From positions 1 through 55,461 of the forward strand of contig NZ_JAAVVE010000027.1 of assembly GCF_018449795.1 (NCBI RefSeq): DNA of 55,461 nt. Reading direction: 5' to 3'. The notes under the pieces are model-generated. The model had not been told where the DNA came from, did no database searches, and saw only the letters and a list, made by a program, of their open reading frames with translations. Position numbers and translations under genes: made by a program. This DNA is from Sphingomonas sp. dw_22. GTDB lineage: Bacteria; Pseudomonadota; Alphaproteobacteria; Sphingomonadales; Sphingomonadaceae. Shown piece by piece: positions 1-8,090 of the stretch (position 1 is the stretch's first letter; each line of letters starts with the position of its first letter).

Positions 1-455
1 CAGCACTTGGAACCGAATATTTACCCATTGTCGCACCCAGACACGCGTTGGCTGGCGAGGGGACTGGCCCTGCACTTCCCGCGCGCCCCGGCGGCGCGGC
101 CGCGCCGGCGGGGCCGGAGCAGGTGGCCGGGATCAACTTTATCGGCCAGGTGCTCGACGGGCTCGATCCCAAGGCGCTGCGCGGCGCGGTGGACGAGGCC
201 AAGGCGCGGATCGGATCGGGCGTGGTCGCCTTGGTCGCGGTCAACGAAGGCCGTGCCTCGGTCGCGGTCGGCGTCAGTGACGGGCTGGGGCTGAGCGCGG
301 TCGATCTGGTCAAGACCGCGGTGGCGGTGCTGGGCGGGCAGGGCGGTGGTGGCCGTCCCGACATGGCCCAGGGCGGTGGACCCGATGGCGGCAAGGGCGC
401 CGAGGCGCTCGAAGCCGTGAAGGCCGCGCTGGCCGAAGCGAAAGCACCCGCCTGA
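1..455 (+). CDS. alaS: Alanyl-tRNA synthetase, C-terminal fragment (5' end outside window)
   Basis: This is the 3' end of a gene whose start lies before the window; the frame is open to the left edge and stops at 453-455. The visible part is the C-terminal DHHA1-type domain of AlaS. It contains the glycine-rich family signature GGGGRPDMAQGGG followed by a terminal helix rich in Ala and Glu. AlaS charges tRNA-Ala in the cytoplasm, and this domain helps bind the tRNA elbow. The first roughly 25 residues at the window edge are not recognisable as AlaS, so the extreme left end may be a poorly conserved linker or an assembly edge. The identification rests on the last 110 residues. Confidence 0.87.
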   Translation, partial: ALGTEYLPIVAPRHALAGEGTGPALPARPGGAAAPAGPEQVAGINFIGQVLDGLDPKALRGAVDEAKARIGSGVVALVAVNEGRASVAVGVSDGLGLSAVDLVKTAVAVLGGQGGGGRPDMAQGGGPDGGKGAEALEAVKAALAEAKAPA

Positions 456-546
456 TCGCGTCTTGATCCCGGACAAGGACGCAACGCGCATCCGGCGATG
501 AAAAGGCGCCGGACGCTCGATCGCGCCCTGCCCGGAGACTTCACCT

Positions 547-1020
547 ATGCGCCTCACTCCCGTCGCTTCCTTCCTGCCGGTTCTGCTGCTCGCGGCGTGC
601 GGGTCCGAGCCGGCGACGGCTCCGGCCGACAGCGGTACTCCGACGACGACGGTGACGGAGGAGATCGTACCGGCCAATGGCGAAACCCCCGCGGCGCCGG
701 TCGCCGAAGCGACGGTCGCGGCATCCGCCACGCCGCCGGTGTTCGCGGCCTGCGCCGTCTGCCACACCACCGCCAAGGACGGCCCGGCCCGTGTGGGTCC
801 GAACCTCTGGGGCGTCTTCGGCAGCGCGGCGGCGGGCAAGCCGGGCTTCGGCTATTCGCCTGGGCTCAAGGCGGCGGGCCTTACCTGGGACGAAGCGACG
901 CTCGACAAATGGCTGACCAAGCCGGCGGCGCTGGTGCCCGGCACGCACATGGCGTTCCCGGGCCAGCCCGACGCAGCGAAGCGCCAGGAACTGATCGCTT
1001 TCCTCCAGTCGCTCAAATAG
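547..1020 (+). CDS. Class I cytochrome c, predicted lipoprotein
   Basis: 157 residues. A lipoprotein signal peptide ends in the lipobox LLAAC near residue 18. A low-complexity Ala/Pro/Thr linker follows, then a compact cytochrome c domain with one haem-attachment site, CAVCH, near residue 75. The distal Met ligand is probably in GTHMAF near the C-terminus. The fold resembles small mitochondrial-type cytochromes c tethered to the periplasmic face of a membrane, carrying electrons between respiratory complexes. A CGGAG ribosome site lies 9 bp before the ATG. It is monocistronic; the downstream gene converges on it. The redox partner cannot be told from sequence. Confidence 0.88.
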   Translation: MRLTPVASFLPVLLLAACGSEPATAPADSGTPTTTVTEEIVPANGETPAAPVAEATVAASATPPVFAACAVCHTTAKDGPARVGPNLWGVFGSAAAGKPGFGYSPGLKAAGLTWDEATLDKWLTKPAALVPGTHMAFPGQPDAAKRQELIAFLQSLK

Positions 1021-1126
1021 CCGCTGGCTCGCCTATCAGAATCGCTTCCCCGGCGACGGAGGGCCGGCGCCCAGTATCGGCGCGGATGAAGAGGCGCTGC
1101 GCCATCGCGACTGGGTGGAAACTGGG

Positions 1127-1144
1127 CCCCGGCCTTCGCCGGGG
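1127..1144. terminator. GC-rich hairpin between convergent genes
   Basis: A perfect 7-bp stem (CCCCGGC / GCCGGGG) with a CTTC loop lies between the convergent cytochrome c gene and the small periplasmic protein gene. There is no T-run on either side. It may act as a bidirectional terminator or be a copy of an interspersed sphingomonad palindrome. Confidence 0.5.
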
Positions 1145-1167
1145 AAGGGGCAAGGGAACGCGGAACC

Positions 1168-1674
1168 CTATTGCCCGACGGTATAGCCGTCCTCGGGCTT
1201 CACCCAGATGAACTTCTGGGTCATGTCGGGCCGCGCCACGCCGTCCAGCGTCACTTCCTCGACCATCAGGTCGCCCGTATCGGGTCGGTCGATCGAGCAG
1301 GCCTTCTTGCCGTCCATCGCGGCGACCGTGCCGAGGATCTGGGCAGTGATCGCGCTGGCGGTCGCGGCATCGGCAGGCTTGCCGTCGATCGTGTATTTCG
1401 ATGCTTCATAGTCGGATTTCCGGACGATCGAGCAGAGTGCTTCACCCTCCGCCTTTCCGCTGGCGCGCGTCTCCATCGCGATCAGCGGGCTCGGCGCGAT
1501 CATCAGCGTCACCACCGTATCGAAGCTGCCGTCGGGCCGGACGACATAGCTGGCGATGGCGAGGCACTTCTTCGCCTCGACATTGGGCGACACGCATTGC
1601 AGCTTGCCCGCCCGGGCTTCGGCAAGCGGATCGGCGGCATGCGCCGCGGCGATGAGAAGCAAGGTTCCGAACAT
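1168..1674 (-). CDS. Small secreted protein of unknown function
   Basis: 168 residues with a short cleavable signal peptide (hydrophobic stretch ending AAAHA, then ADPLAEA). Mature cysteines at about residues 27, 37, 81 and 124 could form disulfides in the periplasm. No catalytic motif is recognisable. The pattern of beta-strand-like segments around SYVVRPDGSFDTVVTL is reminiscent of TonB-C or energy-transducer-like small periplasmic domains, but this is not strong enough for a function. The start is supported by GGGGAG 8 bp upstream of the ATG. It is transcribed towards the cytochrome c gene. Confidence 0.7.
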   Translation of the reverse strand: MFGTLLLIAAAHAADPLAEARAGKLQCVSPNVEAKKCLAIASYVVRPDGSFDTVVTLMIAPSPLIAMETRASGKAEGEALCSIVRKSDYEASKYTIDGKPADAATASAITAQILGTVAAMDGKKACSIDRPDTGDLMVEEVTLDGVARPDMTQKFIWVKPEDGYTVGQ

Positions 1675-1701
1675 GCTGCGAACTCCCCTGTATGATTCGA
1701 T

Positions 1702-3480
1702 TCAGCTCGTGGCTTCGCCGCTGCGCACCCGGCGGAGCCGCGGCTCGCGGTCCATGCCCCCGGCTTCCTTGATCGCCTTGCGCATCATGTCGCGTTCCTC
1801 ATGGATCGACGCGATCACCGGCCCCACCGCGATGCCGAGATCGACCAGCAGCGCCTCGGACAATTGCAGCGAGCTTTCCAGCGTCTCGGGCACCGCGTCG
1901 GTCGCGCCGGCCTTGTAGAGCTCGGCCGCGTGGTTCGCGTCACGCGCGCGGGTGATGATCGGCAGATCGGGCACCCAGCCGCGCACGCGCCGGGTCAGGC
2001 GGACGGTGAGCACCGGATCGTCCATCGTCAGGACCAGCGCCCGGGCATGGCCGAGGTTCAGCCCGTCGACCAGCTCGCTGCGCGTGACGTCTCCGAACAG
2101 GACCGAATAGCCGTCCTTCCGCGCCGCGTTGACATTGTCCACATCGGCATCGACGCCGATATAAGGCAGGCCGTGCCGCGTCAGCATATCGGCGACCGTG
2201 CGCCCGACGCGCCCGAACCCCAGCACCACCGTCCCCGGACCCGCCGCATCGATTGCCGTTTCGGGCTGGTCCTCGCTCGCCTCGCGCCGCTCGATCAGGC
2301 GCGCGATGGACTGGCCGATCTTGGCCAGAACGGGCGTGAGCGTCAGCCCGATTGCCGTCACCGTCGTCCAGAAGGCAGCGGTCGCCGGCACGATCAGGCC
2401 GGCCGCGCCCGCCACGCCGAGCACGATCAGCGTCGTCTCGGACGGGCTCGCCATCAATATCCCGGCCTCCGCCGCGGTGCCCGCACGCGCGCCCGAGAGC
2501 TTGAGCAGCCCCATCGTCACGCCGGTCTTGACCAGCATCACCAGCAGGCTGGCGCCCAGCAGCGGCGCCCAGTTGAGGAGCACGAAGCCCAGGTCCAGCC
2601 GCATCCCCACGGTGAGCAGGAACACGCCGAGCGCGAGCCCCTTGAACGGCGCGGTGATCGCCTCGACCTCGCCATGATATTCGGTCTCGGCGATCAGCAG
2701 CCCCGCGATCAGCGCGCCGACGATGGGCGATAGGCCCGCGGCGCTGGTCGCCAGGCTGGCGACGATCACCGCCAGCAGGCTCGCCGCCAGGAACAGCTCG
2801 GGGCTCTTGGTGCGCGCGGCCTGCGAGAACATCCGCGGCAGCAGCAGCCGCCCGACCACGAACAGGATCGCGATCGTCACCAGACCGATGCCCAGCGTGG
2901 TGAGCAGCGGCGTCAGGCCCGCGTCCGCCGCGGCGGGAGCCAGCGCGCCCAGCCCGAAGATGATCGGCACCAGCGCCAGATCCTCGAACAGCAGCATCGC
3001 GAAGGCGGCGCGGCCAACGGCGCTGGTCGTGCCCGCGATCGGGATCACCAGCGCAGTCGAGGAAAGCGCGAGTGCCAGGCCCAGGCCGATCGCGCCGCCG
3101 GTGCTGAGGCCGGTGAGATAGAGCAGCAGCGCCAGGATCGCGCCCGATCCGATCAGCTCGGCTGCGCCGACGCCGAAGACGAGCGTGCGCATCGCCCATA
3201 GCCGCTTGAACGACAGTTCGAGCCCGATCGAGAACAGCAGCAGGATGATGCCGAATTCGGCGAACGGCTCGATCGAATGCGGATCGGAGATGGTGAGATA
3301 ATAAAGCCAGGGCTGGCTGGCGATCAGCGAGCCGAGCCCGAACGGGCCGACCAGCGCGCCGACCAGGATGAATCCGATGACCGGGCTGATCCGGAAGCGC
3401 GCGAAGGCCGGAATCACCAGCCCCGCCGCGCCCAGGATCACCAATGCATCGCTGAAGCCGCTGTTGGTGAGATTGAGCAT
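1702..3480 (-). CDS. CPA2-family monovalent cation:proton antiporter with TrkA-N domain (KefB/YbaL-like)
   Basis: 592 residues. Residues about 8-385 form the Na+/H+-exchanger-type membrane domain with around 12 hydrophobic segments. After a charged linker comes a cytoplasmic Rossmann TrkA-N domain starting at VVLGFGRVGRTVADML (about residue 412), with its nucleotide-binding glycine pattern and acidic strand end (GVDAD). This is the layout of KefB/KefC/YbaL carriers, which exchange K+ or Na+ for protons and are gated by NAD(H) or glutathione adducts. The C-terminus ends in a basic tail. The gene lies 102 bp downstream of icd on the same strand, separated by a strong palindrome, so it is probably transcribed separately. 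Substrate is not deducible. Confidence 0.9.
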   Translation of the reverse strand: MLNLTNSGFSDALVILGAAGLVIPAFARFRISPVIGFILVGALVGPFGLGSLIASQPWLYYLTISDPHSIEPFAEFGIILLLFSIGLELSFKRLWAMRTLVFGVGAAELIGSGAILALLLYLTGLSTGGAIGLGLALALSSTALVIPIAGTTSAVGRAAFAMLLFEDLALVPIIFGLGALAPAAADAGLTPLLTTLGIGLVTIAILFVVGRLLLPRMFSQAARTKSPELFLAASLLAVIVASLATSAAGLSPIVGALIAGLLIAETEYHGEVEAITAPFKGLALGVFLLTVGMRLDLGFVLLNWAPLLGASLLVMLVKTGVTMGLLKLSGARAGTAAEAGILMASPSETTLIVLGVAGAAGLIVPATAAFWTTVTAIGLTLTPVLAKIGQSIARLIERREASEDQPETAIDAAGPGTVVLGFGRVGRTVADMLTRHGLPYIGVDADVDNVNAARKDGYSVLFGDVTRSELVDGLNLGHARALVLTMDDPVLTVRLTRRVRGWVPDLPIITRARDANHAAELYKAGATDAVPETLESSLQLSEALLVDLGIAVGPVIASIHEERDMMRKAIKEAGGMDREPRLRRVRSGEATS

Positions 3481-3535
3481 AAGGACATTGTGGCGGCTGG
3501 ATGCCGTGCTGTCACCGCCATGCCGGATATTATTT

Positions 3536-3569
3536 GCCCGTCATCCCGGATTTTTCCAGGATGACGGGC
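3536..3569. repeat. 34-bp palindromic repeat between icd and the antiporter gene
   Basis: An 11-bp perfect stem (GCCCGTCATCC / GGATGACGGGC) with a 12-nt loop sits 3' of icd. The GTCATCCCGG core is typical of dispersed intergenic palindromes in alphaproteobacteria. No U-tract follows in the direction of icd transcription, so it fits a REP-like element that can stall transcripts better than a classical terminator. Confidence 0.55.
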
Positions 3570-3582
3570 GGAAGTCAGGCCG

Positions 3583-4803
3583 TCAGCTCCAGGCTGCCAT
3601 TTCCGCTTCGAGATTGACGCGGATCGCCTCGAAGAACTGCTCGGTGGTCATCCATGCCTGGTCCGGGCCGATCAGCAGCGCCAGATCCTTGGTCATCTTG
3701 CCGCTCTCGACCGTCTCGATGCAGACGCGCTCCAGCGTCTCGGCGAACTTGGTGACGTCCGGCGTGCCATCGAACTTGCCGCGGAACGACAGGCCCTGGG
3801 TCCAGGCGAAGATCGACGCGATCGGATTGGTCGAGGTCGCCTTGCCCTGCTGGTGCATGCGATAATGGCGGGTGACGGTGCCGTGCGCGGCCTCGGCCTC
3901 GACGGTCTTGCCGTCCGGCGAGAGCAGGACCGAGGTCATCAGGCCGAGCGAACCGAAGCCCTGGGCCACCGTGTCCGACTGGACGTCGCCGTCATAATTC
4001 TTGCAGGCCCAGACGAACTTGCCGCTCCACTTGAGCGCGGAGGCGACCATGTCGTCGATCAGGCGGTGCTCGTAGATGATGCCCTTCGCCTTGAACTTGT
4101 CGGCAAACTCGGCGTCGAACACTTCCTGGAACAGATCCTTGAAGCGGCCGTCATAGGCCTTGAGGATCGTGTTCTTGGTCGACAGGTACAGCGGCCAGCC
4201 GCGGTTGACGGCATAGTTCATGCTCGCGCGGGCGAAATCGCGGATCGAATCGTCGAGATTGTACATGCCCATCGCGACGCCGGCTGATGGATAGTCGAAC
4301 ACTTCGCGGTCGATCGTCTCGCCATTGGCGCCTTCCCAGACGAGGCGGAGCTTGCCCGGGCCGGGGACGCGGAAATCGGTGGCGCGATACTGGTCGCCGA
4401 ACGCATGGCGGCCGACGACGATCGGATCGGTCCAGCCGGGGACGAGGCGGGGGACGTTCTTGATGACGATCGGTTCGCGGAAGACGACGCCGCCTAGGAT
4501 GTTGCGGATCGTGCCGTTGGGCGACTTCCACATCTGCTTGAGGCCGAATTCCTCGACGCGGGCCTCGTCCGGGGTGATCGTCGCGCACTTCACGCCGACG
4601 CCGTACTGCTGGATCGCCTTGGCCGAATCGATCGTGACCTGATCGTCGGTCGCGTCGCGATTCTCGATCGAGAGGTCGTAATATTTGAGATCGACGTCGA
4701 GATAGGGGAGGATCAGTCGCTCACGGATCCACTGCCAGATGATCCGCGTCATTTCGTCGCCGTCGATCTCGACGACCGGCGTTGCAACCTTGATCTTCGC
4801 CAT
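3583..4803 (-). CDS. icd: NADP-dependent isocitrate dehydrogenase
   Basis: 406 residues, the usual length of the homodimeric, eukaryote-like NADP-IDH found in alphaproteobacteria. It oxidatively decarboxylates isocitrate to 2-oxoglutarate in the TCA cycle. The start is [20 protein letters not shown]. Family signatures include the substrate-loop region [34 protein letters not shown], and the NADP-site stretch [18 protein letters not shown]. An in-frame start 16 codons further upstream exists, but AGGAAAG just before the ATG at 4803 and the family N-terminus favour this one. It is single-copy within the window and has no obvious operon partner. Confidence 0.97.
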   Translation of the reverse strand: MAKIKVATPVVEIDGDEMTRIIWQWIRERLILPYLDVDLKYYDLSIENRDATDDQVTIDSAKAIQQYGVGVKCATITPDEARVEEFGLKQMWKSPNGTIRNILGGVVFREPIVIKNVPRLVPGWTDPIVVGRHAFGDQYRATDFRVPGPGKLRLVWEGANGETIDREVFDYPSAGVAMGMYNLDDSIRDFARASMNYAVNRGWPLYLSTKNTILKAYDGRFKDLFQEVFDAEFADKFKAKGIIYEHRLIDDMVASALKWSGKFVWACKNYDGDVQSDTVAQGFGSLGLMTSVLLSPDGKTVEAEAAHGTVTRHYRMHQQGKATSTNPIASIFAWTQGLSFRGKFDGTPDVTKFAETLERVCIETVESGKMTKDLALLIGPDQAWMTTEQFFEAIRVNLEAEMAAWS

Positions 4804-4891
4804 ATGCTCGCTTTCCTGAAAAGGGAGGGTTTGGCGAGCGTCTAGGAGCATGGCGGCCGGGGATCAACCACCGGCCGCGATCAGAATGGCT

Positions 4892-5515
4892 TTAATCCTT
4901 CCACGCCCACCAGAGCTGGGCCGGCGGGATGTTCCACCACTCCATGGCGTGGTCGATACGCGGGAAATAGGGGGCGAAGAAGTTCCGCACCCGGGGGTTG
5001 TACTGATAGACCAGGAATGCGCCGCCTTCGCGCAGCACCTCGCGGGTCGCCTTGGCGATCGCATCGCCCACGCCCGGCGGCAGGGTGGAGAAGGGCAGGC
5101 CGGAGGCGATGTAATCGGCCTTCTCGAAGCCGTGATCGCGGATGATCTGCTGCACGTCCGCCGCCGATCCCAGCACCGGGAAGAAGCGCGGATCGGTGAT
5201 CGTGTGCTTGAGATAGCGGATGAAATCGGGATTGGTGTCGATCACCACCAGCTTGGCGTCGGGCGCCAGCCGCTCCAGGATCGGGCCGCTGAACGTGCCC
5301 ACGCCGGGGCCATATTCGACGAACAGCTTGCAATTGTCCCAATCGACCGGCCCCAGCATCTTGTTGATGGTGCGGTTCGACGACGGGGCGATCGCGCCGA
5401 CCATCACCGGATTCCTGAAAAATCCCCTGAGGAACATCTTCCAGGGCGAGGGGATACCGGCGTCACGGCGGCGGCCGCGGTCACGTCGCTTGGCTGCGGC
5501 TGTTGAGGCGGGCAT
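4892..5515 (-). CDS. SAM-dependent methyltransferase, PmtA/rRNA-dimethylase-like
   Basis: 207 residues. Class I methyltransferase fold: motif I EYGPGVGTFSGPIL, acidic strand end VVIDTNPDF, and a later ASGLPFSTLPPG in the position of motif IV. The N-terminal FFRNPVMVGAIAPSSN (a membrane-surface helix then a Ser-Arg/Asn motif) is typical of phospholipid N-methyltransferases of the PmtA group, which methylate phosphatidylethanolamine towards phosphatidylcholine at the inner membrane. The basic N-terminus agrees with membrane association. The chosen ATG at 5515 has AAGGAC upstream; a start 21 codons earlier has no such site. The precise substrate is inferred, not shown. Confidence 0.8.
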   Translation of the reverse strand: MPASTAAAKRRDRGRRRDAGIPSPWKMFLRGFFRNPVMVGAIAPSSNRTINKMLGPVDWDNCKLFVEYGPGVGTFSGPILERLAPDAKLVVIDTNPDFIRYLKHTITDPRFFPVLGSAADVQQIIRDHGFEKADYIASGLPFSTLPPGVGDAIAKATREVLREGGAFLVYQYNPRVRNFFAPYFPRIDHAMEWWNIPPAQLWWAWKD

Positions 5516-5633
5516 GGGAGTCCTTCGGCATATTACAAACGAGCGACAGCGCCTGCGCAAAAACCAACGAACATGCAAGCGCGCTGGTTGCAGGTTGCGG
5601 CAGGACGAGGGGTGGATGGCTGGTTATTGACTC

Positions 5634-5649
5634 TTCATTCTAGAATGAA
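5634..5649. promoter_or_regulatory. Perfect 16-bp palindrome, candidate TetR operator
   Basis: TTCATTCTAGAATGAA is its own reverse complement and lies 14 bp before the TetR-family start codon. A TTGACT -35-like hexamer (5627-5632) adjoins it. The size, symmetry and position are those of an autoregulatory TetR operator. Confidence 0.7.
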
Positions 5650-5663
5650 TTAGGGCTGCGCAC

Positions 5664-6248
5664 ATGGTGAGACCTCGCGAGTTCGATCGAGACGCGGCGC
5701 TGGAACAGGCGATGAAGCTGTTCTGGGCGAAGGGCTTTGTCGCGACCTCGACCGAGGATCTCGTCCAGGCGATGGGGATCGGCCGACAGAGCCTTTACAA
5801 TGCGTTCGGCGATAAGCGGCGGCTCTATCTGGAGGCGCTGCGCAGCTATCAGCAGGGCACGATCGCCGGGCATATGCGCCGGTTGAGCGCGCCCGAGTCG
5901 CCGCTGGAGGGCATTCGCGACCTCCTGCGCGGCCTGATCGCCGAGGATGATAGCGCGCGCGCGATGGGCTGCATGGGGGTCGGCTCGGTCGGGGAATTCG
6001 GCGCCTCCGATCCGGCGATCGTCGCGCTTCGCGAGAAGGCCGCGCCCGCGCTGTATGCGCGGCTGGTGGAGCGCCTGCGCGAAGGCCGGGAGAAGGGGGA
6101 GGTCGATGCGGAGATCGATCCCGAGGAAGGCGCGCGCTTCGTGCAGCTGGCGATGACCGGGATACAGCTTGCCGCGCGCGGCGGCGGCGGGGCCGAGGAT
6201 CTGCGCCGGATGGCGCACTTTGCAGCAGACCGTTTGAAGGCACGCTAG
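5664..6248 (+). CDS. TetR/AcrR-family transcriptional regulator
   Basis: 194 residues. The N-terminal helix-turn-helix spans about residues 8-55, including FVATSTEDLVQAMGIGRQSLYNAFGDK, shown here only as STEDLVQAMGIGRQSLYNAF. The rest is an all-helical ligand/dimer domain with a Cys in AMGCMGVGSVGEFG. Proteins of this type repress a neighbouring reductase until a small hydrophobic ligand or electrophile binds. A perfect palindrome overlaps its promoter, which argues for autoregulation. The next gene on the same strand, 67 bp downstream, is an SDR reductase and is the likely target or co-transcribed partner. Confidence 0.93.
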   Translation: MVRPREFDRDAALEQAMKLFWAKGFVATSTEDLVQAMGIGRQSLYNAFGDKRRLYLEALRSYQQGTIAGHMRRLSAPESPLEGIRDLLRGLIAEDDSARAMGCMGVGSVGEFGASDPAIVALREKAAPALYARLVERLREGREKGEVDAEIDPEEGARFVQLAMTGIQLAARGGGGAEDLRRMAHFAADRLKAR

Positions 6249-6315
6249 GCCGATCGGGACCGGCTGCCTTTGGCATGCCTAGTTATGGACTAATCGATCA
6301 ACAATGGAGAATGTG

Positions 6316-7059
6316 ATGACGGACGATAAAATGGTGACGCAGCGCAGGGTCGCGCTGGTTTTCGGGGGATCGCGGGGCATCGGCGCGGCGGCGGCATCGC
6401 GCTTGGCCGCGGACGGCTTCGCGGTCGCGCTGACCTATGTTTCCCGCTCGGACAAGGCGCGCGAAGTGGTGGAGGCGATCGAGGCGTCGGGCGGGGAGGC
6501 GCTCGCGATTGCCGCGGACAGCGCCGATCCCGAGGCGATCCGCGCGGCCGTCGCGCAGACCGTGGAGCGTTTCGGGCCGATCGACGCGATCGTCGTCAAT
6601 GCGGGCATCATCCATATCGCGCCGATCGACAGCTTTCCGCTCGAAACGCTCGACCGGATGCTGGACGTGAACGTCCGCGGCGTCTTCCTCGCGATCCAGG
6701 CGGCGGTGCCGCACATGCGCGACGGCGGCCGTATCATCACGATCGGCAGCAACACGGCGGTCCGCTCCAGCACGCCGGGCTCGGGCGTCTATGCGATGAC
6801 CAAGGCCGCGGTGGCGACGATGGTGAAGGGCGCCGCCGTCGATCTCGCCCCCCGGCGCATCACCGTGAACAACATCCAGCCCGGCCCGACCGAGACCGAC
6901 ATGACCTCGGCCATGGTCCCGTATTTGATCGAGCTGAGCCCGATGCGCCGCGTGGGAAAGCCGAGCGAGATCGCCGCGCTGGTCTCCTATCTGGCGGGTG
7001 CGGACGCCGGCTATATGACCGGGGCCAGCCTCACAATTGACGGCGGGTTCGTGCTCTGA
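6316..7059 (+). CDS. Short-chain dehydrogenase/reductase (classical SDR)
   Basis: About 247 residues, classical SDR length. Features in order: cofactor motif GGSRGIGAAAA in place of TGxxxGIG, the NAG motif VNAGIIH, a catalytic Ser in GSNTAV, the YxxxK pair in YAMTK, and the C-terminal TGASLTIDGGFVL. Arg/Ser after the second strand (SRSDKA) suggests NADPH preference. It reduces or oxidises a small carbonyl/alcohol substrate in the cytoplasm; which one is unknown. An ATG at 6304 is in frame, but its own bases form part of the GGAG ribosome site (6306-6309) for the ATG at 6316, so the later start is preferred. It probably belongs to the TetR regulon. Confidence 0.92.
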   Translation: MTDDKMVTQRRVALVFGGSRGIGAAAASRLAADGFAVALTYVSRSDKAREVVEAIEASGGEALAIAADSADPEAIRAAVAQTVERFGPIDAIVVNAGIIHIAPIDSFPLETLDRMLDVNVRGVFLAIQAAVPHMRDGGRIITIGSNTAVRSSTPGSGVYAMTKAAVATMVKGAAVDLAPRRITVNNIQPGPTETDMTSAMVPYLIELSPMRRVGKPSEIAALVSYLAGADAGYMTGASLTIDGGFVL

Positions 7060-7101
7060 ACGAACGGCGGCAGGGGCCTGTCGCTCCTGCCGCCTGTCGC
7101 C

Positions 7102-7998
7102 TCAATCGGCGGAAACGCGCAACTGTTCGAGGTCGGCGATCAATCCGGGGCCGGTCGGCTGCCATCCCAGACGCGCGCGCGTCTGCGCGCTTGAGGCGGG
7201 CACGTCGCGCCCCGCAAAGGCGGCGAGCCATCCGAAATGGGCTTCGGCCTCTTCCGGGGCGATCGACAGGGCCGGGATCTCCAGGCGCCGGGCGATCACC
7301 TCGGCGATGTCGCGCAGCGGCACGCCTTCCTCCGCGACGGCATGATATCTCGCGCCCGGTTCCGCCTTTTCCAGCGCGAGCCGGTAGAGACGGGCCGTGT
7401 CGAGGACATGCGCCGCCGGCCAGCGATTGGCGCCATCCCCCACATAGGCGGAGACGCCCTTCTCGCGGGCGATCGCGACCGCATAGCTGACAAGGCCCTG
7501 CCGGACCGTATCGTGCACCTGCGGGAGGCGCATCACCGACACATTGGCTCCCTGCGCGGCGATGGCGGCGGCAGCCTCCTCCGATGCCGCGCGCGGCGCC
7601 AGGGCGGCACTGATGGCCACGTCGTCCTCGGTGGAGGGGCGGCCCAGCTCGGTATTCGCCATGCCGGTGCCCGAGGTCACGATCAGCGGCCGGGCGGAGC
7701 CGGCAAGCGCCGAGCCGAGCGCCTCGACCACCCGCCGATCATCCTCGCAATTCGCCAGATAGCGCGAGAAATCATGGTTGAAGGCGAGATGGATGACGCC
7801 GTCGGATCCGGCGGCGCCTTGCTTCAGGCCGTCCAGGTCGTCGAGCGACCCGCGATGTGCTTCGGCGCCGGCCGCGGCGAGGGCCGCGGCGCCCGCGTCC
7901 GAGCGGGTGAGGCCGAGCACCTGGTGCTCGGCGCCAATAAGTTCCTTCACGACGGCCGAGCCGATGAATCCGGTCGCGCCGGTGACGAATACGCGCAT
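7102..7998 (-). CDS. Atypical/extended SDR, NAD(P)-dependent epimerase/dehydratase-like
   Basis: 298 residues. The N-terminal Rossmann motif is VTGATGFIGSAVVKEL, followed by the acidic/basic cofactor strand GLTRSD. The central part has IVTSGTGM and VMRLPQVHD, and the C-terminal half resembles NmrA- or SDR_a5-type proteins that act on small metabolites or sense NADP(H). The classical YxxxK pair is not evident, as expected for atypical SDRs. The ATG at 7998 has GGAG 8 bp upstream; a TTG two codons earlier is less likely. It is divergent from the XRE regulator and shares an 80-92 bp control region with repeated operator-like sites. Confidence 0.87.
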   Translation of the reverse strand: MRVFVTGATGFIGSAVVKELIGAEHQVLGLTRSDAGAAALAAAGAEAHRGSLDDLDGLKQGAAGSDGVIHLAFNHDFSRYLANCEDDRRVVEALGSALAGSARPLIVTSGTGMANTELGRPSTEDDVAISAALAPRAASEEAAAAIAAQGANVSVMRLPQVHDTVRQGLVSYAVAIAREKGVSAYVGDGANRWPAAHVLDTARLYRLALEKAEPGARYHAVAEEGVPLRDIAEVIARRLEIPALSIAPEEAEAHFGWLAAFAGRDVPASSAQTRARLGWQPTGPGLIADLEQLRVSAD

Positions 7999-8043
7999 CT
8001 GCAAGTCTCCATGTTCCGTTGAAGACAGACTTGGGCGCCCATG

Positions 8044-8080
8044 TTATCCTGGTAAAGTAGTGAGATTATCATGGTATAAT
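8044..8080. promoter_or_regulatory. Divergent control region: 12-bp direct repeats plus extended -10
   Basis: TTATCCTGGTAA (8044-8055) and TTATCATGGTAT (8066-8077) are direct repeats 22 bp apart, two helical turns. The second overlaps an extended -10 element, TGGTATAAT (8072-8080), pointing towards the XRE gene. A protein bound here would block RNA polymerase, so these are candidate autorepressor sites also placed to control the divergent SDR. Confidence 0.6.
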
Positions 8081-8090
8081 GGCTAACAGG

